Part shown: positions 8,404-16,853 of the stretch, piece by piece
How positions within the stretch are numbered: the first letter of the stretch is position 1
Layout of the letters: every line of letters begins with the position of its first letter
NCBI GenBank assembly: GCA_041395905.1
Contig: JAWKZP010000003.1
Coordinates: 340,820 to 404,819 of the forward strand
Length of the DNA: 64,000 nt
Source of the DNA: UBA7803 sp041395905
GTDB lineage: Bacteria > Pseudomonadota > Gammaproteobacteria > Pseudomonadales > Azotimanducaceae
Reading direction: 5' to 3'
Notes under the pieces: generated by a model
Database searches by the model: none
Seen by the model: the letters and a program-made list of their open reading frames with translations, nothing else
What the model was told of the DNA's origin: nothing
Program-made: the position numbers and the translations under genes

Positions 8404-9594
8404 ATGGATCGTTGCCACGTCACCCATCTCGAGTGCTCGCTCACGGGCGAGCGCTATGCGGCGCATCAGGTGCACGAGCTGTCCGCGGCGGGCCGGCCGC
8501 TGCTGGTGCGCTACGACCTCGACGCCATTGGCGCGAGGCTCGCGCGCGACGCCCTGGTGCAGCGGCCCGGCGGCTTCTGGCGCTACCGTGAGCTGCTGCC
8601 CATGCGGCACGCTGCAAGCGCGCTCGATCTGGGGGAGGTGACGACTCCGCTGCTGCGCCTGCCGCGCTTCGAGATGGGCGGCGAGCTGTGGGTGAAGGAC
8701 GAGGGCCGGCTGCCCACCGGCTCGTTCAAGGCCCGTGGGCTCGGCGTCGCGGTGGCCATGGCCAGGGAGCTGGGACTCACCCATCTGGCCATGCCTACGA
8801 ACGGCAACGCCGGTGCCGCCATGGCCGCATACGCTGCGCGGGCCGGATTGCACGCCACCGTGTTCTGCCCGGGCGACACGCCGGACGTCAACATCCGCGA
8901 GATCAGCCTGCATGGCGCAGAGGTGTTCCGCGTCGACGGACTGATCAACGACTGCGGCCGCATCGTCGCTGAGGGCAAAGCGCGTTTCGGCTGGTTCGAT
9001 CTGTCCACGCTCAAGGAGCCGTATCGCATCGAGGGCAAGAAAACCATGGGCCTGGAGCTGGCCGAGCAGTTCGGCTGGCAGCTGCCCGATGCGATCTTCT
9101 ATCCCACCGGCGGCGGCACCGGCCTCATCGGCATGTGGAAGGCATTCGAAGAGCTCGAGCAGCTCGGCTGGATAGGCTCCCGGCGGCCGAAGATGTTCGC
9201 CGTGCAGGCCGACGGCTGTGCGCCCATCGTGCGCGCGTTCGAGGCCGGCACGGAGCACGCCGAGCTCTGGCAGAACGCACGCACCGTGGCAGCGGGCATT
9301 CGCGTACCTGCCGCCATCGGCGACTTTCTCATCCTTCGGGCCGTGCGTCTGTCCTCCGGCGCGGCGCTGGCCGTGTCCGACGAGGCCATTCTCGAGGCAC
9401 GCCGCGAAGCGGCCATGACCGAAGGCGTGCTGCTGTGTCCCGAGGGCGCCGCCACGCTCGCCGGCTGGCGGCAGGCGCTGGCGTCCGGCCTGGTACGGCC
9501 CGAAGATCGCTGCGTGCTGTTCAATTGCGCCACCGGCCTCAAATATCCCATGGAAGATCGCAGCAAGGCGTTTTCCGGCGTGGATTCCGTCTGA
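8404..9594 (+). CDS. Threonine synthase-like PLP-dependent enzyme
   Basis: A 396-residue fold-type II PLP enzyme. The Schiff-base lysine is Lys109 in PTGSFKARG, the phosphate or substrate loops are TNGNAGAA and GGGTGLIGMW, and the C-terminal region has SEGVLLCPEGAA-like residues. It matches threonine synthases that start with a small zinc-knuckle domain, but here the knuckle is degenerate: only one Cys remains (LECSLTG). It therefore may not be the housekeeping threonine synthase and could be a beta-elimination or replacement enzyme on a related O-activated or hydroxylated amino acid. It is divergent from the dioxygenase operon. The start ATG at 8404 was chosen because homology begins there; the in-frame extension upstream is antisense to the dioxygenase. 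Confidence 0.83.
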   Translation: MDRCHVTHLECSLTGERYAAHQVHELSAAGRPLLVRYDLDAIGARLARDALVQRPGGFWRYRELLPMRHAASALDLGEVTTPLLRLPRFEMGGELWVKDEGRLPTGSFKARGLGVAVAMARELGLTHLAMPTNGNAGAAMAAYAARAGLHATVFCPGDTPDVNIREISLHGAEVFRVDGLINDCGRIVAEGKARFGWFDLSTLKEPYRIEGKKTMGLELAEQFGWQLPDAIFYPTGGGTGLIGMWKAFEELEQLGWIGSRRPKMFAVQADGCAPIVRAFEAGTEHAELWQNARTVAAGIRVPAAIGDFLILRAVRLSSGAALAVSDEAILEARREAAMTEGVLLCPEGAATLAGWRQALASGLVRPEDRCVLFNCATGLKYPMEDRSKAFSGVDSV

Positions 9595-9652
9595 CGAATT
9601 CTTTGCCGTACAATTTCCGAACGGCGATTCTAAAGAGATCCGGGGGGAGAGC

Positions 9653-11287
9653 ATGATGATCCGATCGACGTGCGTTGCCGCGCTTGTGAGCACCGCCCTG
9701 CTCTGGGGCTGCGGCGAGCAGGCCGCCGAGACGCCCGCCCAGGCACGACCAGCCAGCGATCTGCCTGCTGCGGCGGATATCCAGCCGGTAGCGCAGACAG
9801 CCTACGGCAGCGTCCGTGGCGCGGTCGAAGATGGCGTGCTCGTGTTCAAAGGCGTCCGCTACGGTGCAGACACGGCCACCACGCGCTTTCAGGCGCCCCG
9901 CCCACCGGAGCCCTGGGACGGCGTGCAGGACGCGCTGACGTTCGGCAACTCGGCGCGTCAGATCCCGCTGGGGGACGGCGGCGGCCTGTTCCGTTCCTGG
10001 GCGCGCGACCCGGCCCCGGCATTGAGCGAAGACTGTCTGTTTCTCAACGTCTGGACGCCGGCACTGCGCGACGGCGGCAAGCGGCCGGTAATGGTGTGGT
10101 TCCATGGCGGCGGTTTCTCCTCGGGCTCGGGTTCGAGCACGGTCTACGAGGGTGTGCGCCTGGCCAATCGCGGGGACGTGGTGGTGGTCACCGTCAATCA
10201 TCGCCTCAACCAGTTCGGCTATCTGTACCTGGCGCAATACGGCGAGCAGTTCGCCGATTCGGGCAATGCCGGCATCCTCGATCTGGTGCTCGCGCTCCGA
10301 TGGGTGCGCGACAACATCGCCGAGTTCGGCGGCGATCCGGACAACGTGATGATCTTCGGCGAATCCGGCGGCGGCGCCAAGGTGAGCGTTTTGATGGCGA
10401 TGGACGCAGCGCGCGGACTGTTTCATCGCGCAGTCATCCAGAGCGGGCCGCGCCTCAGCAATCTGGACCCGGACACGGCAACGGCCAGCGCGCAGCGGCT
10501 TGTCGAGCAATTGGGCCTGACCGCGGAAACCATCGATCAGATCCGCACGATGCCCCCGGAGCGGATCGAAACAGCAGCTCGCGCCCTGATGGCTGCGGGC
10601 ACAGTGCCGCCCGGCAGCGGACCGGTGTTCGACGGCCGCAACTTCACCCGCCAGCCATTCGAACCCGACGCGCCGCCGCAGTCGGCAGACGTGCCGCTGC
10701 TGATCGGCACCACGCGCACGGAGATGTCGCTGCTGGCCGGCGCGCGGCGTCCGGAGCTTTTCGATCTCACCTGGGACACCCTGCCCGCAGCGCTCAGAGC
10801 CCTGCTGCCCAACGTCAATCCCGACGCCGTCATCGACGGCTACCGCGCGCTGGATCCGAGCCTGGATGCGCCGGCGCTGTATTTCACGGCCGCCACCGAC
10901 AACGGCTTCCTGCGCGGCAGCATGGCGCTTGCGGACCGCAAGGCGGCCCTGGGACGCGCGCCCGTCTACTACTACCTGTTCGACTGGAACACGCCGGTGG
11001 ACGAGGGAAAATGGGGCGCGCCCCACGCGCTGGAGCTCGGGTTCGTGTTCGACAACGTGGCGAAATCGGCGTCCATGTCCGGCGTCGGCGAGACCCAGCA
11101 GCACATCGCTGACATGATGAGCGAATCCTGGATCGCCTTTGCCCGCTCGGGCGATCCGAACAACGGGCAGCTGCCGCACTGGGCGCCCTATGATGCCCGG
11201 ACCCGGGCCATGATGGTGATCGATTCGACGCCGCGCCTGGCAGACGATCCGCGCGCCCCCTACCTCGCGCTGCTGGGCGGCCGCTGA
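9653..11287 (+). CDS. Type-B carboxylesterase lipoprotein
   Basis: A 544-residue carboxylesterase of the cholinesterase-like alpha/beta-hydrolase family, anchored in an envelope membrane. The lipobox is LLWGC (Cys20). The oxyanion loop is WFHGGGFSSGSG (149-160), and Ser238 in GESGGG is the nucleophile. EDCLFLNVWTP is a family signature and Glu/His of the triad lie further on (ALELGFVFDN context). The start has a strong GGGGGGAG at 9643-9650. Type-B esterases act on many esters, so the substrate is unknown. It follows the PLP enzyme by 58 nt and may share its transcript. Confidence 0.9.
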   Translation: MMIRSTCVAALVSTALLWGCGEQAAETPAQARPASDLPAAADIQPVAQTAYGSVRGAVEDGVLVFKGVRYGADTATTRFQAPRPPEPWDGVQDALTFGNSARQIPLGDGGGLFRSWARDPAPALSEDCLFLNVWTPALRDGGKRPVMVWFHGGGFSSGSGSSTVYEGVRLANRGDVVVVTVNHRLNQFGYLYLAQYGEQFADSGNAGILDLVLALRWVRDNIAEFGGDPDNVMIFGESGGGAKVSVLMAMDAARGLFHRAVIQSGPRLSNLDPDTATASAQRLVEQLGLTAETIDQIRTMPPERIETAARALMAAGTVPPGSGPVFDGRNFTRQPFEPDAPPQSADVPLLIGTTRTEMSLLAGARRPELFDLTWDTLPAALRALLPNVNPDAVIDGYRALDPSLDAPALYFTAATDNGFLRGSMALADRKAALGRAPVYYYLFDWNTPVDEGKWGAPHALELGFVFDNVAKSASMSGVGETQQHIADMMSESWIAFARSGDPNNGQLPHWAPYDARTRAMMVIDSTPRLADDPRAPYLALLGGR

Positions 11288-11296
11288 CGGTCCGCC

Positions 11297-11314
11297 GCGG
11301 GCGCCGGCGCCCGC
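11297..11314. terminator. 18-bp perfect palindrome between convergent genes
   Basis: GCGGGCGCCGGCGCCCGC lies in the 31-nt gap between the converging esterase and FAD oxidoreductase stops. It can form a hairpin on either strand. No T tract is seen, so a terminator role is inferred from position. Confidence 0.45.
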
Positions 11315-11318
11315 AGGC

Positions 11319-12800
11319 TCAGGCGCGCTCGATCAGCGCCAGCATCTCCGCGCGGGTCGGGCCGCGCTGGATACGCGCTGCCGAATTGCGCGCGCGGCCG
11401 CGGAACATGTAGGCGAAAATGATACCCCGGGTGCGCCAGTCCTGCAGAAACGCCCCCGGCTTTTCCAGCAGGTTCGCAGTGCGTGACATGCCGCGCATGA
11501 CACGCAGGTTGTAACGGGCCGCCGCCGCCAGCGCATCGCCGAACGCGAGCCCGAACCATTTGCCGAACGAATCGGGTCGATCGACACCCTCGCCGCGCAG
11601 CGTCGCCAGCGCCCTGCGGATACCGTTCTTGTCCTCGGTGACGCTGGTCTGAAAGATCGGCCGCAGCTCCTGCTCGGTGCGCTGATCGAACGCGAGCGCA
11701 CGTTGGGTCGGGTCCGCAATCTCCTCGAGCACCTGCGCCAGCATGTGCGCGTGCAGGATGCTGGTGCTGCACCCGCGGCCATAGAGGGGGTTGGTGCGCA
11801 GAGACGCGTCACCGACGGCGAAGAAGTTCCTCGCCAGGGGTTTGCCATCGTGCACGTAGTGGCGCCACACGGCACGGATGTCGCCGATGCCGAATGGCTC
11901 CGTCGTCGGCTGCACCGCCCCTTCGCGCAGCCAGGGCTGCAATCCCGGAATGCTGCGGCAGATGGCGTCGAACGTGGCGCCGTCCTTGATGGCTTCGCGC
12001 AGCTCGTGCTCGGCGTTGTGCATGCACACGATGATTGCGAAATGGCCGTTGTCGCCCGGAAACACGCCGAACTTGATGTATCCGAGATCGCCGCCGGCGC
12101 GGTCCTTGCCGCCTCGCGGCGGCTCCTGCACACCGGGGTTCAGCCGGTAGTGGCGCGTGTAGTAGACGATCTCGGAATCGTCGTTCTCCTCTTCCACGGT
12201 AACGCCCAGCTCACCGAACCAGCGCGGAAACCGCGTCATGCGGCCGCTGGCATCGACGACCACGTCCGCGCGGATCTCCGCGCCGAACGCCGCCACGCAG
12301 TCGCGCCGGACCTTGAGCCCCCGTACCGTGAGCGTCCCGGCTTCGGGTTCGGCGAGCAGACCGTCGATGGTGATGCCGTTGAGGATGCGGATGTTCGGCA
12401 GCCGGCCGACGTAGCGGCGCAGCACCGTCTCTATGGTGGCGCGACGGCACAGCAATACCCACAACCGCTCGTCCCCGGGCTCGGCCCGATAGCGCGCCTC
12501 CAGCTCCGGCGACAGCATGTCCTTGAAGTCCAGACGCCGTGCCCCGGCCGCGTAGAAATCCTCCAGCAGATCCGGGTAGTTGTCCTGCAGCAGGTTGCAC
12601 ATGAGCCCGAGAAATGCGTGCGGATGGCGGAACTGAGCAGCACCGCGCCGCGGCCACTCGAAGAACGCCTTCTCCGGGTCCCCCTCCGGCGGGGCAGAAT
12701 CCCGTTCCAGCACCGTGACCTCGTGCCCGCGCCTGGCCAGCGCCAGCGCCGTGCACATGCCCGCGATACCGCTGCCGACGATGACGATCTGCTCACTCAC
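11319..12800 (-). CDS. FAD-dependent oxidoreductase (geranylgeranyl-reductase / group A monooxygenase-like)
   Basis: A 493-residue flavoprotein. The N-terminal dinucleotide motif is VGSGIAGMCTALALARRG (residues 8-25) with the acidic end of strand 2 at TVLERD. A mid-protein DVVVDASGR and a later FFAVGDASLRTNPLYGRGCS are the second and third FAD contacts of the PHBH/geranylgeranyl-reductase fold. The C-terminal part has a tail of about 70 residues rich in Arg. Substrate is unknown. Its ATG lies 30 nt after the epoxide-hydrolase stop, so it is the end of the operon that starts at 16004. Oxidation, epoxide opening and amide hydrolysis by neighbouring genes suggest a shared degradation route. Confidence 0.85.
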   Translation of the reverse strand: MSEQIVIVGSGIAGMCTALALARRGHEVTVLERDSAPPEGDPEKAFFEWPRRGAAQFRHPHAFLGLMCNLLQDNYPDLLEDFYAAGARRLDFKDMLSPELEARYRAEPGDERLWVLLCRRATIETVLRRYVGRLPNIRILNGITIDGLLAEPEAGTLTVRGLKVRRDCVAAFGAEIRADVVVDASGRMTRFPRWFGELGVTVEEENDDSEIVYYTRHYRLNPGVQEPPRGGKDRAGGDLGYIKFGVFPGDNGHFAIIVCMHNAEHELREAIKDGATFDAICRSIPGLQPWLREGAVQPTTEPFGIGDIRAVWRHYVHDGKPLARNFFAVGDASLRTNPLYGRGCSTSILHAHMLAQVLEEIADPTQRALAFDQRTEQELRPIFQTSVTEDKNGIRRALATLRGEGVDRPDSFGKWFGLAFGDALAAAARYNLRVMRGMSRTANLLEKPGAFLQDWRTRGIIFAYMFRGRARNSAARIQRGPTRAEMLALIERA

Positions 12801-12830
12801 CTGTGGTGATACTCCGCGGTTGCTCGAGGA

Positions 12831-13793
12831 TCAGGATCTGACCATGGCCAGGAATCGCAGCAGCGCGTCGTTGACGGCCGCCGGTGCCTCCTGCTGGGTC
12901 CAGTGCCCGATGTCCGGAATCAGCTCGTTGATGCGGAGATCGGGTACCCGCTCCGGCAGTTTCTGCAGCGCTTCCGCTGCCATCATGATCACGCCGTCTT
13001 TTGCGCCGGCGACGAACATGGCCGGCTGGCTGATCGTTTCCGGCGCGCCGGCGGTGAGCTCCCAGGTCAGGTCGTGGTTGCGATAGTAGTTCAGCGGCCC
13101 GCGCATTCCCGAGCGGGAGAACTCGGCCGCATAGAAATCCAGGTCTGCCTCGCTCAGCCAGGCCGGCAGCGTCGCCGGATCCGGCAGGCTCGACAGCAGA
13201 TCGTCGTCCGGGCCTTTTGCCGGCAGGCTCGCCAGATCGGTTTCGCCGGCGCCCATCACCAGAAATTTCCTCAGTGCCGTGCGGATGTCCTTTTCGAACT
13301 CGGCCTCGGCGACGCCAGGCTCCTGAAAATAGAGCTGGTAGAAAAACTGCCCCTTGAACATCTCGCGCATGGCCGCCATGGGGGCCACTGGCGAGCGCGG
13401 CGTGAACGGCACGGAAAGCGCGCCCACTGCGGTCACCTGCTCGGGGTGGTGCAGCGCGCAGCCCCAGGCGGTGGGCGCGCCCCAGTCATGGCCGATGACC
13501 ACGGCACTGTCGTAACCGAGCGCCGGGATCAGGCCGACGACGTCGCGCATGACCTCCACCTGGTTGTAGGCGCTGATCGCCTGCGGGCGGTCACTCCTGC
13601 CGTAGCCCCGCATGTCCGGGGCCACGACGTGATAGCCGGCCGCCGCCAGCGGCGCGAACTGATGGCGCCAGGAATACCAGGATTCCGGGAACCCATGCAG
13701 CAGCAGCACCAGCGGGCCGTCACCCTGCTCGGCGACGTTGAGCTCGATGCCGTTGCTGGCGACCCGGCGCTGACGTACCGCCGACAGGCTCAT
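12831..13793 (-). CDS. Alpha/beta-hydrolase, epoxide hydrolase type
   Basis: A 320-residue cytosolic hydrolase with the epoxide-hydrolase signature: HGFPESWYSWRHQ (33-45) for the oxyanion hole, DMRGYGRSD (60-68), and nucleophile Asp103 in GHDWGA. Asp rather than Ser at the nucleophile elbow separates it from esterases. The catalytic His is in GHWTQQE near the C terminus, and a cap domain with Tyr residues lies between. It would turn an epoxide into a diol; a haloalkane dehalogenase role is less likely because of the conserved epoxide-hydrolase context. Its ATG overlaps the stop of the upstream amidohydrolase by 4 nt, showing translational coupling. Confidence 0.87.
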   Translation of the reverse strand: MSLSAVRQRRVASNGIELNVAEQGDGPLVLLLHGFPESWYSWRHQFAPLAAAGYHVVAPDMRGYGRSDRPQAISAYNQVEVMRDVVGLIPALGYDSAVVIGHDWGAPTAWGCALHHPEQVTAVGALSVPFTPRSPVAPMAAMREMFKGQFFYQLYFQEPGVAEAEFEKDIRTALRKFLVMGAGETDLASLPAKGPDDDLLSSLPDPATLPAWLSEADLDFYAAEFSRSGMRGPLNYYRNHDLTWELTAGAPETISQPAMFVAGAKDGVIMMAAEALQKLPERVPDLRINELIPDIGHWTQQEAPAAVNDALLRFLAMVRS

Positions 13794-15484
13794 GCACGGC
13801 CTTCGCGAGCCGAAGGCTCGGCTCCGGGAAGAATCGCGCCGCGGTGCGCATCGGTGTAGCCGGAGCCTGCGCTCCAGGCAAGCGCGCCACCGACGATCAC
13901 GCTGTCGATGCCTACCGGATCCCGGACGTAGCGGCTGCCCTCGCCCGGCACGTCCTGCACGTAGTATTCGGCCCCGCGATCGATGGCCGCAGGATCGAAC
14001 ACCGTGATGTCCGCAACGTAGCCCTTCTGCAGCAGGCCGCGCTCGGGAATGCCCCAGATGGCGGCCGTGTCGCTGGTGATCTTCTTCACCGCGGCTTCGA
14101 GACCCAGGGCGCCCGTCTGACGCACGAAATGGCTGAACAGATACCCGGTGTCGCCGTACGTGGAGAACGACAGGATGTGCGCGCCGCCGTCGCTGGCGCC
14201 GACGTGCACCCGCGGGTGTGACAGCAGCCGGCCGACACGGTCATCATCGTTGTGGCCCATGTCGGCAGCAAGAAAGTGCGCGTCCAGATCCTCCTCCAGC
14301 GAAAGGTCGATCATCGCCTCCACCGGCGTGGTCTGCCGCAGCTCGGCAATCTCCGCCAGCGTCTTGCCAACCAGCGGCTGATTGGCGTCGCTGTTTACCT
14401 GCCGCAGCACCAGCCTCGGCCACAGCGCGCCCAGCGCCGCCGCCTCCGCAGCCAGCTTCGCGCGCTGCTCCGGGTCGCGGAACGCCGCGACGATGTCGTC
14501 GTGGCTGCCGAAACGCATGATCTGATACCAGGAGCGCAGGCGAATGAACAGCAGGCTGGGCACGGCAAAGCTGAAGCTGATGTCGATGGGCCGCGTCTGC
14601 ACCTGCGGCCAGACGCGCGCGCCGCGCGCGAACTGCTCGTCGACGCGGGCCATCACCCGTTCCACGGCACCGGCATTGTCGTTGTTGACGAACAGCGGCG
14701 AGAACGTGGTGGGAATGCCGTGCCTGAGCGACAGGTCTGCCAGCTGGTCGATGCGCGCGATGGTCAGGTCCGGATCGTAAAACTCCGGCACGATCTGCAG
14801 AACGCGTCCGTACTCGGCGAGCACGCCTGCGAGCGCGTCGAGCTCACGGGTATCTGCATAGCGGCTGGGAACGGGCTGCAGGGTTTCGTCCATGTCCACG
14901 AAGCTGGTGGACAGCCCCACCGCGCCGGCATCCAGGCACTGACGCAGCAGGTTCTGCATCCCGCTCAGCTCCGCGTCCGTCGCCGTTCGCTGCATCGACG
15001 CCTGATCCATCACCCACAGGCGCAGCAGGCTGTGCCCCACCAGCGGCGCCACGTTGATCGAAAGGCCCCGCTGAATCCGCGCCAGGTACTCGTCGAACGT
15101 CTCCCAGTTCCATTCCACGCCCGTCTCGAAGGCCACCTTCGGCATCTCTTCGATCTGGTTGAACATGCCCACCAGCTTCATCCGGTGCTTGGCTTTGAGC
15201 GGCGCCAGCGACAGCGAGCAGTTGCCCGGCACCACGGTGGTCACTCCGTGGGCGAGCGCCGGCTTGGCGTAACCGTCCCAGAGCAGCTGGGCGTCGAAGT
15301 GCGTATGCGGATCGATGAAGCCGGGCGCCACCACCTTGCCGGCCGCGTCCAGCGTCTGCCGAGCCGGCTCGTTCAGATGGCCGATGCGCGCGATCCGTCC
15401 GTCAACGATGCCCACGTCGGCGGCATATGCCGGCAGCCCCGAGCCGTCCACCACCAGTCCGTTCTTGATCACCAGATCCAGCAT
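13790..15484 (-). CDS. N-acyl-D-amino-acid deacylase-family amidohydrolase
   Basis: A 564-residue metal-dependent amidohydrolase with a split beta-sandwich around a TIM barrel. Metal ligands are seen in DPHTHFDAQLLWD (His60, His62), with the family cysteine loop PGNCSLSL after it, SDGGAH late in the protein, and the bridging acid in SLEEDLD context. The family includes D-aminoacylase and many uncharacterised amidohydrolases acting on amides of D-amino acids or related compounds. Length is typical. It lies between the two small proteins and the epoxide hydrolase, which it overlaps by 4 nt. The precise substrate is not predictable. Confidence 0.86.
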   Translation of the reverse strand: MLDLVIKNGLVVDGSGLPAYAADVGIVDGRIARIGHLNEPARQTLDAAGKVVAPGFIDPHTHFDAQLLWDGYAKPALAHGVTTVVPGNCSLSLAPLKAKHRMKLVGMFNQIEEMPKVAFETGVEWNWETFDEYLARIQRGLSINVAPLVGHSLLRLWVMDQASMQRTATDAELSGMQNLLRQCLDAGAVGLSTSFVDMDETLQPVPSRYADTRELDALAGVLAEYGRVLQIVPEFYDPDLTIARIDQLADLSLRHGIPTTFSPLFVNNDNAGAVERVMARVDEQFARGARVWPQVQTRPIDISFSFAVPSLLFIRLRSWYQIMRFGSHDDIVAAFRDPEQRAKLAAEAAALGALWPRLVLRQVNSDANQPLVGKTLAEIAELRQTTPVEAMIDLSLEEDLDAHFLAADMGHNDDDRVGRLLSHPRVHVGASDGGAHILSFSTYGDTGYLFSHFVRQTGALGLEAAVKKITSDTAAIWGIPERGLLQKGYVADITVFDPAAIDRGAEYYVQDVPGEGSRYVRDPVGIDSVIVGGALAWSAGSGYTDAHRGAILPGAEPSAREGRA

Positions 15485-15527
15485 GTCTTCGTCCTCTCAT
15501 GTTGTGTCGAGGCTGTCGCGTCGGCGC

Positions 15528-15764
15528 TCAGCCCGCGAATCGGTTCCAGGATACGCCGAGCGCATCCCGCACTTTCTCCCAGCCATGGCCTTCGAGCTCT
15601 TCCGGAACGGCGGCATTGCAGCTGCTCAGAAGTGCCGCGGCGGCGAGCGCGTCGAGCGCCACCTCAGAGCGGCCACCGTTGCCATGGCGCAGCATCACTA
15701 CCAGCTCCGCGTCACCATCGTGGGCCGCCGCAAGCCGCGCGCCGCAGATCACCGTCCCGGTCAC
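15528..15764 (-). CDS. Small uncharacterised protein (78 aa)
   Basis: I do not recognise this family. The protein starts at GTG 15764, only 3 nt after the stop of the preceding small gene, and ends 43 nt before the amidohydrolase. It is mildly acidic, rich in Ala, and has no signal peptide or membrane segment. It reads naturally, with strong third-position GC and short aromatic motifs such as GHGWEKVRDALGVSWNRF. The tight arrangement argues for a functional pair with the LysM-like protein upstream. It might be a partner or regulator of the downstream hydrolases; nothing shows a reaction. Confidence 0.6.
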   Translation of the reverse strand: MTGTVICGARLAAAHDGDAELVVMLRHGNGGRSEVALDALAAAALLSSCNAAVPEELEGHGWEKVRDALGVSWNRFAG

Positions 15765-15767
15765 GGC

Positions 15768-16004
15768 TCAGGCCGACGGCGGCTCGAGGAATATGACGTC
15801 GCTCGGCAGAATCGGATTGCCGTGCCTGGGCGAATCTGCCGGCGCCGCCGGGCGCATGAAGACGTGCAGATTCCAGCTTTGAAGCGCGCCGACCGCGTCG
15901 GCCTCGGCCATCTCCGGCAGCTCGCGCGCGGCGATGGTCGCCCAGGTGTCCGCCTCGGCCGGAAACACCGAGCGGCGCACCCTGGAAAGGTTCTCACTGA
16001 CCAT
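15768..16004 (-). CDS. Small LysM-like protein (78 aa), first gene of the amidohydrolase operon
   Basis: The ATG at 16004 has an excellent AGGAGGAG about 5 nt upstream. The middle of the protein (DTWATIAARELPE, then AVGALQSWNLHVF, ending PSDVIFLEPP) resembles a LysM fold: a D-T-W-x-x-I-A helix, a W-N dipeptide, and a final D-V-I-F strand. There is no signal peptide, so it would act in the cytosol, unlike peptidoglycan-binding LysM proteins. It opens an operon of five genes running to 11319. The palindromic operator in front of it should control the whole unit. Function is unknown. Confidence 0.65.
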   Translation of the reverse strand: MVSENLSRVRRSVFPAEADTWATIAARELPEMAEADAVGALQSWNLHVFMRPAAPADSPRHGNPILPSDVIFLEPPSA

Positions 16005-16066
16005 GGAGGCTCCTCCTGATTGACCTGTCCGCCATGGGGTACAACGACCCCGCGGAGACGGCACTC

Positions 16067-16086
16067 GATTAAAACGCGTTCTAATC
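16067..16086. promoter_or_regulatory. 20-bp palindromic operator, TetR type
   Basis: GATTAAAACGCGTTCTAATC is symmetric apart from one base pair around a central AACGCGTT. It lies in the 263-nt region between the divergent LysM-like operon and the membrane-protein trio, 63 nt from the first and 181 nt from the second start. The size and shape match sites bound by TetR-family repressors. No TetR gene is present in this window. Confidence 0.55.
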
Positions 16087-16267
16087 TCGGATTCCAGCGT
16101 CGTGATCGAGCTCGTAGCGCCGGTCACCCCGAGCCCGGCTGCCCCGGCGTGGAAAACCGCGCCCGCAGAGGGCATGATTCACCGTCGATTGGGGAATCGG
16201 AAAGAGGGGATGCGTATTCCGATGCGTACGGGGATGCCTTTGCACGCGGCCGCCGGCAGAGGCCGTC

Positions 16268-16852
16268 ATGCTCAATGAACTGCTGCTGAGCCTTGCCCGG
16301 TGGCTCGACGCCATGCCATGGAGCATCGAGCTGCACGAGTCTCTGTACATGTACGCGTGGATCGAATCGACTCACGTGCTGACGCTCATGGTGTTTCTCG
16401 GCATGCTGTGTGTGATCGACCTGCGCATGCTGGGCCTGATCTTCACCAGCGTGCCCGCCTCCACCATCGCCGAACGCCTCGACCGGCCCATGATGATCGG
16501 CTTCGCGATCATGGTGGTGACCGGTTTCATCCTCTATTTCGCGATCCCCGTACGCACCACCCAGAGCATCTGGTTTCGCATCAAGGTCGTGCTGCTGATC
16601 GCTGCCGGCATCAACGCGTGGCTGTTCCGCAACAAGATGCGCGCATCACAAGGCAGCTGGGATCTCGCCCCGAAACCGCCGCGGCGCATCCGTGTCGGCG
16701 CGGGGTTGTCGCTCGCGCTGTGGTCCGGCGTCGTGATCACCGGCCGCACCATCGCCTACGACTGGTACGACTGCCACAAAGAGCTGCCCTACTTCATGTA
16801 CTGGCTGGCCGGCTGCGTCGACGAGATGGCGGCGCTGGATCAGGGCGGCTGA
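16268..16852 (+). CDS. Four-helix inner membrane protein (DUF6644-like)
   Basis: A 194-residue integral membrane protein. Hydrophobic helices occur at about residues 33-58 (STHVLTLMVFLGMLCVIDL), 75-93, 103-119 and 140-160. A conserved-looking His in ESTHVLT near helix 1 and HKELPYF at the end could bind haem or quinone. Similar proteins of unknown role sit next to degradative genes in proteobacteria. It starts the plus-strand unit divergent from the amidohydrolase operon and is followed after 1 nt by a second protein of the same general build, suggesting a heteromeric membrane complex. Family assignment is from memory. Confidence 0.7.
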   Translation: MLNELLLSLARWLDAMPWSIELHESLYMYAWIESTHVLTLMVFLGMLCVIDLRMLGLIFTSVPASTIAERLDRPMMIGFAIMVVTGFILYFAIPVRTTQSIWFRIKVVLLIAAGINAWLFRNKMRASQGSWDLAPKPPRRIRVGAGLSLALWSGVVITGRTIAYDWYDCHKELPYFMYWLAGCVDEMAALDQGG

Positions 16853-16853
16853 T

